The notes under the pieces: model-generated
Database searches by the model: none
Told to the model about the DNA's origin: nothing
The model's input: the letters and a program-made list of their open reading frames with translations, nothing else
Assembly (NCBI GenBank): GCA_021442155.1
Contig: CM038229.1
Span: 73,924,443 to 73,988,442, forward strand
Reading direction: 5' to 3'
DNA: 64,000 nt
Source of the DNA: Cymbidium sinense
Taxonomy: Eukaryota; Streptophyta; Magnoliopsida; Asparagales; Orchidaceae
Translations under genes and position numbers: made by a program
In this document: in pieces, positions 12,100 to 23,600 of the stretch
How the letters are laid out: each line of letters opens with the position of its first letter
Numbering within the stretch: position 1 is the first letter of the stretch

Positions 12100-13400
12100 A
12101 CCAAAACCCAAGCTTATCAACTCATCCAAAACCAAACCCCAAGCCAACATTCTACCTTAATCAGATTTTATTTCATATCAAGTTCCAAGCCAAGTTAACT
12201 TAAACTCTTAACAAAACCAATTCCACCATCATCCTATGGATCAAACCTTAAGCCTTCTCAATTGAAACCAATTCAACTGACTTTCACAAAACACTTCAAC
12301 CATTCAAACCTCAACATCAAACCCTTCCAAAGCTACAATCAAGCCAATTAAACCAAATAATCCAATTAACCCAACATAGCCCATTTGACCCAAAGGGCCT
12401 AAATGAGTTAAAATCTAATTAAACCCAAATCAATAAAAATTAAATCCATCAATCAATCCCAAATCCTTCACAAAAAATTTAATTCAATTCAACTCAATTG
12501 ACCTATTTGGTTCACTTGACCTAAAATGACATAAAGGCCAATTTGACCTAAACCTCCATCCAACCCAAATTGGATTGAATCAACCCATCCACCTCTTCTA
12601 CAATGATTATTGATCATCCTTGATTGGCTAAGTATAATCAATTGGGTTAAATTAAGCGAATTTGATCACTTGACCCAAGTTGATCCAATTAGTCTATATG
12701 AACCAAATTGAACAAAACTTCATTCTAAACTCAATTGATTGAAACCAATACCTCCAATTAATCATAAATTGAGTATTGAATATGATTTGACCACCAAGTG
12801 GATCTAACCAAGCCCATTTGGCCTCTTGATCCAAGTTAACCCAATTTGACCTAAAGGGGCCAAATTGAGTCAAATCTCTTTTCAAACATAATTGATTGAA
12901 ACCAATGCCTTTAATCTATCTCAAATTGATTGTTGAGCATGATCCAACCATCAATTGAACAATTTGATCAAACCAACCCAATTGACCCATTTAGCTCAAT
13001 TTAACCTAAAGGGTCAAATTGAACTAAATCATTTACAAATCCAAATTAATTTAAATCAACACCTACAATCATTCTCAAATCATCAATTGAAGCTAAACCA
13101 ACCCTCCACACAAGCCCATTTGGTCAACTTAACCCATTTGACCCATATGAACTCATATGAGCCAAATCCAAATTCACTTCAAATCAAATCAAACCAATTA
13201 AACCAAATACTAAATGATCAAATAAACTTATCCAAACCATCAATTTGACCCAATTTGACCAATTGATCAACTTAACCCAATTGAACTCAATTTGACCCAT
13301 ATGGTTCAACTTAAGCCAACCCATCCAAACTAAGTCCAAACCTAACCAAACTTGGCATGACCCATTATTGGGTCATCATGGGTTAGCCCAAATGAACCCA
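12100..13400 (+). repeat. Degenerate ~155-bp tandem array inside LTR B
   Basis: The phrase 'aaaccaat.cct..aat.at..aaattgat.attgaacatga' recurs at about 12594, 12746, 12901 and 13059, spacing 152-158 bp, with CAATTTGACC(C)AA-like runs between. The plus strand is rich in A and C and poor in G. The same array is at 35.6-36.85 kb in LTR D. Incidental open frames such as 12955-13248 arise from this bias and are not genes. Confidence 0.65.
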
Positions 13401-15969
13401 ACCCATGGTTGGCCTAGATTAGGCCAAGACCCATTGGGTAAACCCATCCAAATGAGACAAAATTCCCATTTGGATGGTCTCACCTACTCATCAACCCTTG
13501 GCAGCCACCCTTAGCTTATTTTGGACACATGGACCACTGACTCACCTGACCCAAAGCTGATTGGGTTTAGCCATGGGTGATGATAGGGTGAATTAATCCA
13601 TCTCTTCCCATTGGCACACTTGGGGGAGGAGGTACACACCACCTCAGCCCATACCATGCCTTAAGTCACTCAAGAACCTCCACATTTCGCACCTCACTAC
13701 TGCTGGCCAAGGCCATCAATTGATTCCAGTCATCAGATCAACTAGGGAGGAGGGTATACTCTTCCCCATCCAATTCAAACCACACATAGAGAGCTTCCCT
13801 GAGAGTATGCGAGCATCCCCAGAGCATCCCCAAACCCTCATGTGCTCTCCATCACCAGGGAGACCTAACCTGAGAAAAATTGTGCCCTCTATCCATCCAA
13901 CCACTCAAACCTCACAAACTTAATTAACTTCTCCCACACCTTCCAAAGCTTTATGAAGTTGAAATAAATTGATTCTCAATTGATTCGAGCACCAAAGACC
14001 ACTCCTAACCAACTCTAGTGACTGTTGCAGTGGTGTTTGGTCTACATAGACTTTGGAGGGGAGGTAGCTCAAGTTCTTCTCAATAGGGCTTCATCTCTTC
14101 AAGATGAAGCTATCTTGGTCATTGGACTATCAATCTTGAGCTCTGACGAGATAAATTCTAGTAAACAATAGAAAATTCAATAGGAGTTAGTATTTTATGA
14201 AAGATTTTGTGATTTCATGGGATTTCCATCATAGGATCTCCTTATATCTTATCCCCGAACATTTTGGAGTCGATCCCGATGCCCCATAGCTCCGATGAGC
14301 TCATGTTGAGTGGCAGAAAGTGGATAGTGTCTACTTTTGATGTTTGGGGATGAAGGATCAACGATTGCCCATTTCACATGATTAGAATGGATGTCCATGA
14401 TTTAATCCACTAGAAATTTGGATTTAATCCTTTACATGATATTAATCCCCACCATCCAATTTGAGATCCGACAGTAGGGATGAAACCGTCCAATGCCATT
14501 GACTCAGTCACCACGGGAGATGATTTAAGTAGCCTATCCCATGGTGCCACACGAAAAGCGATGCCACGTTAGGTCTCACATGGCACCGATGGATTAGAGG
14601 ATTAATTAAGTTTATAAAATGTGATTAATCACTCAGAACTTTGAAAAATAATAACTAATTGTAAAAAATTCAAAAAATATGAGTAAACCCATTTTGGAAA
14701 GGGTGAATAGAGAAGAATTTAATAAAAATAAAATCCTTAATCTTTGAATAATGAACATTGCTTAATTAAGTTTGAAGATTTTCCTAATTACTTTAATTAA
14801 GCTTTAATTACTTGGCCAATTGATCTCAAATTGGATGTGTTAATTCCTTGGGATGTACTTTGCCTCATGTAATTTTCTTGAGATTTATTCGTTAGGTAAT
14901 TAGGAGAATTTAAAATTCAAATCTTAATTACACTTTTTAAATAATTTAATAATTATTAAAAATGCCAAATAATAAAAAATTAATTAGTTAAACTTGATTA
15001 ATCACTGTTAATATTGAATTGATCAAGGGGAATGATTATGACCTCTTTCCTAATTATTTCCCTAATTCCATTTCATTTAAGAAGGCTAATTAACTTAAAG
15101 ATAATTAAGGGTTAATTAAATGAATTAATGATGAAATTAAATCAAATTGAAATGATAATTAAATCAAATAATCTAAATTGAATCTATGGGTTCCTCTTTA
15201 TGTGTTCAATAGAATAAAGACTTCTAAGAAACTTATGGTTAACCCATGGGTGTGGAAAAATCACATAAGTACTTAATTAGATCTTTCTTTAATTTAATTA
15301 ATATTTAATTATGAGAGCATGGAATTAGGTCCCTAAGTGTATTGCAATTTTCATTTCTCATTTGCATATGATTAGAGGCTCATAATTGAATGAGTAATCA
15401 AATTAAAGAGATGTAGGAAAGGGAAAATAAATTATTTGCTTAAATATTTGAACTTAATCAATCCATAAAATTCATCTAATTACCTTTCCTTAAACACATT
15501 AAATCACTCGCATGAGATGGGGCATAACACCAAATGTTATTTCTCCTCTTTAAGTTTAATAATTCAAACATAAACATCAAATTCCATAAGAAGGTTTGGT
15601 TGATTTTAAATGATTTTATTTAATATGATTATCCTTAAGAATTAATGTAGTTGAATGGACTATGTGGAAGTGTTCAATTATTCCTTTTCAATCATTATAA
15701 ATTTTGCATATCATTTGATATCATCCATCCATGTTTTCAAATAAAAGAATCAATTGAATTTAATTATTTGTACGTTGCATGTGTTGGATTAACCATATTA
15801 TATGTGTGGCTATTATCACTAATAAATTTCAAGAATATTTTCAAAATTATAAATGAAGATTTAAATTGATGTTGGCTATGAATATTCTATTTGATTTACA
15901 CTTGCTTATAGCTTAAACATGTTAAAGTATTATTTTGTTTTCATGATTCATGTGTATGTTTACATATAT

Positions 15970-16330
15970 TTGAATGTTAGTAAGTATATAGTCTAGATCC
16001 CAAGAATAAGAGGCTTTAAATAGCCCCATGGAGGTCTTAGATTACATCATGTCCCTAGTTAATAATGACACATACTTACTTAATTTCATTCTTATGTGTA
16101 CATGTACTAGAATTTGGATAGAAATTTACTTAACATGAATAAAGAAATTTGTTAACATACAATCTTTTGCATCGTCTTCATTCTCATGGTTGTGTATACA
16201 TTCTTCTATATTTAAGATAGCAAGTATATAGTGTGGACATCCCAGGAATACAAGGCTTTAAGTAGCCCCAAGGAGGTCTTAGATTATCTTACTTCCCTGG
16301 TTTAAATAATGACACATACTTGCTTAAATC
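15970..16330 (+). repeat. Two-copy ~245-bp block inside LTR B
   Basis: Units starting AGTATATAGT(C/G)T, containing GAGGCTTTAAATAGCCCC-like text and GAGGTCTTAGATTA, occur at about 15982 and 16226. The same pair occurs in LTR D and three units occur in LTR A. Confidence 0.65.
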
Positions 16331-17431
16331 TTTAATACATGTGTATACGTATTTAATTAAAGAATGAAAATCCCTCTTTTTTACCAAAAGTATATGCATT
16401 CATAATCATTTAAGTGTGCCGAAATACATTGTATGTATAGGTATTTTAAGTTCAAAATCATAGGCATGTTATTAATGATGAAAAGGAATGGTGTAACATT
16501 ATATATGTGATGGCAATTCAATTTCATTAATCTTAAGATACCTTTCATGTTTGAATAGAATTCTTTAAGATTAACCCAAACTTAGGATTAATAAAATATT
16601 CACTAAAAGAAACTAAAGTTATAATAATATGCCTTTAGAAATTAACTTAGGATAGTGATGAAGAGAGTTAAACCTCTTTACTCTCTTTACAACAATTAGA
16701 TGTTAAGTAAATATAAAATGAAACAAAATAAAACATGACCTAAAATCCATTAATCATTTTAATAACTTAAAGTTAAACCTCCCCAAATGTTTAAATTAAA
16801 TAATTCCAAACCTTAGATAATTATAAATCTAAAGCTTAGTTAAGACATACCACAGTAAGCCTAAGCACACACATTAAAATATTAAGCCACCACTTATAGC
16901 TCTAAGTTAGGATGGTGTATGCTATGATGTTGTATTTTATTTTGTGATGTAATATTTTAGATTAAATATTAGGATTATTTTTGCGTAGACTGAATATTCA
17001 GCCACCATTATCCTAATGTTGTTTTCTACATGGGATTATGCTAAAGGGGATGTTAAAATAATAAATATAAATACTTCAACTTGCAAGTTGCTTATCTCCC
17101 TTTGCATAATCCACATTAGAACAGGTGGGCTTGATTACCCATGTGCAGGGTACTAAGTCCAAAGTATATAATATTACTGCTTGGGTTTGTATGGTCAATT
17201 TAGCTAACATTTTTTTTAGATTTTCTTTTTTCAAATATATAATTTTGTAATAGGAATTGGGATTAGTGCTATGAGATTTAGGATGAGCAATGGCTAGAAG
17301 GTAAAGTCCTGGGAGGCCTGTGAAGCCTTGAAGAAAAAATCAAATCAAAAGGAAGAAAGAAGAGCAAAGGATGAAGACCACCATAATATTTAATTCAATT
17401 ATAATTGTAAAATTTTATTATAATTTGAGTT

Positions 17432-17456
17432 GTATAAGGGTAGAGCTTGGCTACCC
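17432..17456 (+). promoter_or_regulatory. TATA-like block with hairpin, LTR B
   Basis: TATAAGG at 17433-17439 is followed by arms GGGTAG (17438-17443) and CTACCC (17451-17456). The surrounding ~90 bp are among the best-conserved parts of all four long LTRs. It is a candidate core promoter by position and conservation only. Confidence 0.4.
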
Positions 17457-18722
17457 AATTTATTCTCTTTTATGGGGTGTACGATGGAACCCGGCTGCAC
17501 CAGCCTCTTATTCTTTTATAATAATCCATAAATGTCTAATTGTTGTGTTTAAATTATGCAATAAAAATTGCATTTTCTTCAAAGGTTTCTTAAGCTAGAT
17601 GTTTGAATGTGTGACCTGGATGCGATAAGCTCTTTAGGACAAAACTAATTTTTTGTACCCCATTAATAACTCATAATTAAATTTTGAAGCAACTCATAAC
17701 TTCACTTTAAAGCTTAGGCTATAATCATAAAAATTAAAAGATTTTGCAACCTCTTAGTTGAATGATGTATGCTCTAACATCATGCATAACATATTATTTC
17801 ATTCTTGAATAGGGAGGGTCTCCACTATTAAACGATAAGGGAATGCGTGACTGCGAGCATCCCTTATACTGGAGAACACCTCCTCCCATTGATTTAACCA
17901 ATAATCTAATTTCATCATGCATTTAGGCATAATTGTCCTAAGCCTTTATCCTAAATTTATGTGTCAAAATGAGATAAAGAATTTGTAAAAATTTTCATTT
18001 AGTCTAATGTCATGTCTTTATACCAGTCATGATATAGTTTCTTAGGGAGTAAGTTTAGGACTCTAGTTTTCCATCTTAATTAAATAACTACCTACTATCT
18101 TCCAATTTCATAAGACCAGACTATATGGTTTTGAAATGTAGGAGGTGTTATCGCTGGCCACTCCATGTGATTGTAAGTTTAGAAGAGTGAGGATGGGTTT
18201 GCATCTCTTATGGAGGTAAACCATTATGTTCCCCTTTCCACTTAGACTTAAGTCATGCTTTTAGTTTGTGCTAAAGCATCTTAGATATAAGATCTAAGGT
18301 TGCTTGTTTTCTTCGGGCTACAAGTATAAATCCTCACCTCTTAGACATTCCCACAATCTTGTGTTGATGGACAATAAGCCCAACATTCTAATAAAATTTT
18401 AACTCAAATTAAGATAAATATTCTCTTTCAAATACATAAAGCCTCACCATAAGATAGATTAGAGTGCTTACTAGGCTTTCTAGTATCATGGGTGCTCCTT
18501 ATTTATCTTCCTTGGAATCTAGATATAAGTCTTTCCAAATTGAACATTCCCACTTTGTTTTCCAAAAATACTCAATCTTTTGATAGTTTAACCTTGAAAT
18601 ATTTGGAAATGTTGATTAATTACTTTAATTGAGAGTTTTCTAAGAAGTTCACACTCCTAAGGATGTAATTAACTTTAGAGCTTGCTTCCATAAAATATTA
18701 AAGAACCAGACATAGAATAAAC

Positions 18723-18750
18723 CCTACTTTACTTTTTCATGTAAAGTAGG
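18723..18750 (+). promoter_or_regulatory. Inverted repeat near the 3' end of LTR B
   Basis: Perfect 10-bp arms CCTACTTTAC (18723-18732) and GTAAAGTAGG (18741-18750) with an 8-nt loop. They lie about 185 bp before the LTR end, the same place as hairpin 2 of LTRs A and D. Confidence 0.7.
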
Positions 18751-18933
18751 TGAAAGATCTCTAGTATATGTGGAGACCCATATGCCTTAGGAGTCCTTAT
18801 TAGATGATTAGGTCCATTGTAGGGTGATATTTTCATCTTTTGAGATGGTATATCATACCTTAATATCGATCACTCAATAAGTACCCCCTAAGATCTGTGT
18901 GGTGTCCACATGACTCTAAATTAAAACACCACA

Positions 18934-19330
18934 TCAGGGCATCCTCTTCCTTCAATTTTCCCTCTCAATGATGATCTTCTTGATAAATCCTAAATTTAGG
19001 AGATAAACACTCATAGATGGGTGATGTATTTTGGTGGTACAACTTCCTCTTAAAGAGGAGAAGAACCATAATCTACTCTTCTAGCAAGGCAGGGCTGAAA
19101 TAGTCCTCCTGCCACTAGACAGTGTATAATGAGATTCTCATAGCACCTATCAAAACATTGAACCAACAATGAATCCAAATATGAGTCTCTGATCATTGGT
19201 CTAGAGTTAGCTATATCCTTAGGCATCCAAAGCATCAGTGTATTCAAGGATTCACAGTTAGTGGTCAACCAAATTGCTAAGTCCTATATAATTCTAAAGC
19301 CCAAACTCCATCACTACAAATATACTATAG
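18934..19330 (+). pseudogene. Archaeal-type RNase H (aRNH) of element 1 pol
   Basis: Remnant of the second RNase H that marks Tat-type Ty3/gypsy pol. Reading the plus strand: FPLNDDLL near 18960 (the link between the two RNase H domains), RWVMYFGGTT near 19015 (family: W.(L/M)YFDGA, with the catalytic Asp changed to Gly here), QGRAEIVLLPLDS near 19083, and ELAISLGIQSISVFKDSQLV plus VNQI ending near 19273 (family: ...(Y/F)GDS(Q/L)LVVNQ, with Gly to Lys in this copy). Stops at 19072-19146 and frame changes break it. It begins directly at the end of LTR B, and no RT or first RNase H precedes it. The opposite-strand frame at 19050-19268 is a shadow. Confidence 0.8.
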
Positions 19331-19689
19331 AGTTGCTAGCGATCTCATAGGTTACAATCTATAAGATCCCTTAAGAAGGAAATTCCATAGTCAGCTTTGT
19401 TAAGCTCACCAAAGAATTGGCATGTCCGAAAGATGAGTCCATATTAATAAAGGTTCATAATAGACAAATCCTACCTCTTATTGATGTTGAACTTATCAAC
19501 AAATATACTATTGAAAGGGAGGTTGCTATTTCCAAAAAGGACTAAGAGATGGATTGGAAGCAACCCTTCATTGATTACCTAAATAAAGGCAAACTATGTT
19601 AAGAGAATTCTCAAGCCCATCAAGTAAAGGAGAGAGCACTCTCCTATGTTCTCATTGATGATGTCTTATACCGATGGTCCTTCGATCTT

Positions 19690-20796
19690 ATATGATTATG
19701 ATTTAGGAAAACATGAAGCCCATAAGATCATGGCCAAGGTGCATTTAGGATTATGTAGAGTTTATTAGTTTGATCCCAAAATGGAGGCCAAAATTAATAG
19801 ACTTAGGTATTACTAGCCAGCGATGATCATAGATTGCATGGATGTAGCCAAGCATTGCCACCAGTGTCAAGTGTATGTAGTAGTTCTACATCAACCACCC
19901 AATATTTTAAACTTGACTATAGCTTCATGGTCATTCGAGAGTTAGGGTACTAACATAGTGGGTCTGATTGATCCTCTATCATCCAAGGGTCACATTCATC
20001 CTAGCAGCTATAGATTATTTCTCCAAGTGTATGGAGGTGATTCTTCTTAGGAAATTTAAAGTTTAGCATGTGCTCAAATTTTTTAGGAAACATATCGTAT
20101 ATAGATTTGGAATACCCCATCAAATCATATTCAATAATGGTACTGCCTTCAAAAGCACTAAGATCAATAACTTCATTAGAAGATACAACATAGATTGGAG
20201 GTATTCTACCATCTACTACCTATGGAAAAATTATTTAGTGAAAGCCTTCAATAAAACTCTCATCCAAATACTCAAGAAGATGCTCAATAATAAACGATAA
20301 TAGCATGAGCAATTAGTTGAAGCTTTATGGGCTTACCGCTCCACCTATAGGACTCCAACACAGTCTATCCCATTCTCCTTAGTGTATTGGTTCGAAGCCA
20401 TTCTTCCCTTAGAGGTCTAACTCCCATCATTAAAGATAGCTGTGGGTGATAAAATTATAATCATGCAAAATGCTAAACTACAGTTGGAAGAACTCGAAGG
20501 TCTGGAGGAGAGATGCCTACAGGCATGTCGAACCTCGAGTTATATAAAGCTAAAATGGTCCAAGCTCATAACAAGTTGGTCCATCTTAGTGCTTTTCAGG
20601 TTTGATAGCTCATTTTAGTTTTAAGAAGATCGATTGTAGCCTATCATAAGATAGAGGCAAGTTTGAACCTACTTGGGAAGACCCTTTCTCCATAGAAAAG
20701 GCTTACCATGGTGGCTCCTACCAACTAATCAACCATAAAGGCGAACATTTGATGCTTCCAATCAACAAGCTATATCTAAAGAATTATTATGCATAA
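19690..20796 (+). pseudogene. Integrase (zinc finger, core, C-terminal domain) of element 1
   Basis: The zinc-binding part reads EAHKIMAKVHLGLCRVY and later KHCHQCQVY (19715-19890); the second His is Tyr here and a stop replaces Gln after VY. The core follows: TIASWSFES near 19918 and FGIPHQIIFNNGTAFKS at 20107-20157 (family: FGIP..II(S/T)DNG..F; Asp is Asn here). Then come AFNKTLIQILKKML, the TYRTPTQSIPFSL-type strand near 20342, and the C-terminal module GKFEPTWEDPFSIEKAY and INKLYLKNYYA ending at a TAA (20794-20796). That terminus is shared with the integrases at 24541 and 45484. Internal stops and frameshifts make it non-functional. The best open piece is 20070-20300. Confidence 0.9.
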
Positions 20797-22755
20797 ATAA
20801 TGTTTCAAATAATATCTTCATCAATGAAAATTTCATTCAATTAAATTGTTCTTAGAATTCAAATGTCTTCGATTAAGAAACTCTCGATGTGTTTAGGTTA
20901 GGTGTAAGAGATCCAAGTGGCATCCTACTCTGATAAGCATAACATAAACATAAAATTACACACAAATGTGAATCACAAGCACACATCTAATTACTTCGAC
21001 TATTTAAGATGATATAAGACTCCCAAAGGCCTTCACTTAATAATCATCCCTAGGTTGGGTTTGACTTTCTGCATGATCAGTGGGTCACCTTAGTGGTTGA
21101 TTTCACTTTGGAAGATGTGAGTCCCCTATCTTTATTTCTAATTCAACCATAACAAACTAAGAAATCCATAGGTTGGATAGTTTCTACTATAAGACTAGTA
21201 AACTATTTCATTGAGTTAGTAAGTCTAAGGTAAGTCATGGATTTTATAGCCTTTCATTAGTGTGACTCATCGCATACTGACTGGGTTCATTTTTTATGTT
21301 CAGGGTTAGTGCCATGTTCTTGAGGCTCCTTTCCCCTAGTGACTATCTTAGGTTTGTATTAAGTCATTATGGTCTCTCTCCTAGTGGTTGTCCCTTAAGG
21401 TTGAGTGGTATCATTTTACGGATAAGTGGGCTGCTCTTTTGGGCTAGTAAATCTAAGGTAGGTCTAGGCTCCTATAGCCCCTTCTTTGTGTGGCCCATCG
21501 TAAACCAACAAGGTCCACACTAAACAAATAAACAAATGATGTCACTTGTTGGATTAGGATAAGACCCCCAATGGCACCTCTTCCTAAATGGGCATCCTAT
21601 CTTGGGGTAGTGTCAACTAAACTCTCTATAAGAATCATCTTGAGTATTTAAGCTAAGATAAGACACCCAAAGGACCTCACTTAGTAATCTCCTAAGTTAG
21701 GTTTGACATCCTGCATGATTAGCGGTCACCCCAGTGGTTGATTCTGCCTTAGAAGGTGTGAGTCCCGAGCTTTCTTCCTAATTCAACCATCGCAAACTAT
21801 TGGGCAACTAATCGGTTGGATAGTCTTTTCTGTATGACCCGATAGATTATTCCTTTGAGTAAGCAAGTTTAAGGTAAATCTAGACTTTTATTGCCCTTCC
21901 TTAGTGTGACTCATCACCAACCAACTAGTCAATTTTCATATGTTTATGGTTAGGGTCATGTCTTTGAGGCTCCTTTCCCTTAGAAACTACCTTAGGTTTA
22001 GATTAAGCCATTATGGTCCTTCTTAGTGATTTCTCCTTAAGGTTGAGTGGTATTGTTCTATGGATAAGCTCTCCTTTGGGATAGTAAATGTAAGGTAGGT
22101 CTAGGCTTTTGTAGCCCCTCCTTAGTGTGGCTTATTGTAAACCAATAAGGTCCACATCCATTCAATAATTAAATATAAATCAAAATCAACATGAATCACC
22201 AAAATCAAACAAAATTCTTCAACATAACCAATAAAACAATCAAACAAATTAAATTAACTAAATCAACTAAATCAAATCAAATTAATCAAATCAAACTAAC
22301 TATAATCCAAATTTTATCAATTCCTAATAAATTCTCATTATGCCCTTAGCATGATTTGATCCCCTGTAGCTCCAAATCTCATTTACCCTAATAAATCCTC
22401 ATTCATTCCCTTAGCATGATTCATTCCCTAGCAGATTCTTCTTTGTGTTCTCAGCATGAAGACAAACTTTAAATAATCATTCCTAACAAATTCTCATTCA
22501 TGCCCTTGGCATGACTCAATCTTTAACTTCAAAAAAAATTAGACCAAATTCAAGGTAATTTTCCTTCTATTCCTCTTCCATAAAACAAAATAAATCAAAC
22601 TAAACTAAGATCTAAATTCTTTATATGCCTCCATTTAGGTATAAACAATATTCATTGATGTTTCATGACCATCTTGGATGCTACTAATTGTCTTAGTCAA
22701 CACTAATATGTACGGTGTGCCTTGTTAGTTACACCTCACATATTGTGGTCCTTTT
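20797..22755 (+). other. 3' untranslated region of element 1
   Basis: Non-coding DNA between the integrase stop and the 3' LTR (22756). It comprises a two-copy tandem array (20900-22165) and an AT-rich part with a short recurring phrase, 'cctaa.aaattctcattcatgccctt(a/g)gcatga', at about 22330, 22385 and 22490. The last ~75 bp (22680-22755) match the last ~75 bp before LTR C. This fits the hypervariable, tandem-repeat-bearing 3' region known for Tat-type elements. Confidence 0.65.
20900..22165 (+). repeat. Two-copy ~640-bp tandem repeat in the element 1 3' region
   Basis: GCATGATCAGTGGGTCACC at 21073 recurs as GCATGATTAGCGGTCACC at 21713. The surrounding text is alignable throughout 20900-21540 and 21550-22165. 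Inside each unit short phrases repeat (for example AAGT.TAAGGTA(G/A)(G/A)TCTAGGCT and GTGTG(A/G)C.CATC). Confidence 0.85.
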
Positions 22756-23600
22756 TGTTAACCTTTCATTTGGAGTGAGGATTAATCACTCCCATTTTAG
22801 ATCTAGGATTCTTCTAGAAACTTAGGTTTTCTTAGTTCTAAAACACTTCTAGTGATTAAGGGAACACTAAACCCATGCTGAAAGACTTGTAGGGCATAAC
22901 CTTAAGCCTAGAGCTTACCTTTGGACAAGTGGGATTCACCTACCCTAGGGACTAAACTGACACTCATACCCACCAATTCATTTTAACCTAAACAAAATGA
23001 TTGAAACCTAAACCCCAAGCATAAAATATAAAATTAACCTAAGCTGAATTTGATCCACCTTAACCCAAGTCGGCTAAAGAAGGTAAGATGGTTCAACCCA
23101 GTGATTTTGGGCCTAAGAAGGCCAAATTTAGCTCCAAACTCATATGATTGAAACCAAACTAATCCAAACTCATTTGAATTCAATTGATCTTGATTTAATT
23201 TATTTCCAAGCCAAGTTCTAAGCCAAATTAACTTGAATGTTAACCCAAGTTAACCCAGTTCAATTCTATAACTCTATTCAAACCTATTCAACCAAACCAA
23301 ACTCAATTTAATTCTCTCAATTATTCTAACTATCTAATGGAATATTTCAAACTATTCCAACACTTGCAATCAAGCCAATTAAATCAATTAAACTTAAGTA
23401 ATTGAAGTTAGCCCATTTGTAAAGGTTCAAATGAGAAAACCCAGTCGATAAGAGGTAGGACCATAAGAGCAGTGAAAATAATTTGATTGGCACAACTTTC
23501 CTAAATAAATTAAAATGAAATCTAAATTTATAAGTTAAATAATCTGATTGACACAACTTTCATGGGCAGTGTCTCTATGATTCCAAATTAAAACACCACA
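22756..23600 (+). mobile_element. Internally deleted 3' LTR of element 1 (845 bp)
   Basis: It starts TGTTAACC (22756) and ends ACACCACA (23600). The first ~690 bp match the start of LTRs C and D (AACACTTCTAGTGATTAAGG at about 22843, then the GACCCAA-type text). After about 23440 it jumps to the last bases of the LTR (GATTCCAAATTAAAACACC), so roughly 6 kb of LTR interior is missing. It follows the element 1 3' region, which makes it the 3' LTR. Its right end falls inside the integrase zinc-finger codons of element 2. Confidence 0.75.

Larger units (their letters stand above)
11967..18933 (+). mobile_element. LTR copy B: giant LTR, plus orientation, left end truncated
   Basis: The sequence aligns with LTR D from its ~80th base (GGAT(T/C)TCCCTAGTCATAGG at 11967) to the end ACACCACA (18933). 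It holds the same ordered blocks: short-period array (12.1-13.4 kb), GC-richer block (13.4-14.6 kb), AT block (14.6-15.9 kb), duplicated block (15.97-16.33 kb), TATA-like block (17.43 kb) and 3' inverted repeat (18723-18750). The first ~80 bp of the LTR and the adjoining RT/RNase H of the host pol are missing, which suggests one deletion across the left junction. After 18933 host pol (aRNH) resumes at once. It is a solo or truncated LTR without its own internal region. Confidence 0.82.
2100..23600 (+). mobile_element. Element 1: decayed Tat-type Ty3/gypsy retrotransposon, plus strand, with two nested LTRs
   Basis: Pieces of one plus-strand pol lie in order: protease (about 2.88-3.40 kb), protease-RT linker (11.07-11.97 kb), aRNH (18.95-19.3 kb) and integrase (19.7-20.8 kb), followed by a 3' untranslated tandem array and an LTR at 22756-23600. 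LTR A (minus) and LTR B (plus) interrupt it. RT and the first RNase H are absent, apparently lost in a deletion at the left edge of B. Gag and the 5' LTR are not seen. The right end falls inside the integrase zinc finger of element 2, so element 1 probably inserted into element 2. The single-element assignment is inferred from the order and orientation of fragments. The left limit is uncertain. Confidence 0.6.

Noticed and set aside
12955..13248. 97-codon plus frame rich in Asn, Gln, Leu and His
   Set aside because: It lies in the ~155-bp LTR array; composition follows the A/C-biased repeat and LTR D has no equivalent conserved frame.
11967..18933. The long units as DNA transposons with TGTGGTG terminal inverted repeats
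   Set aside because: No transposase, no consistent inverted termini, 5-bp duplications and TG...CA ends, and a constant place after Tat integrases: they are LTRs.
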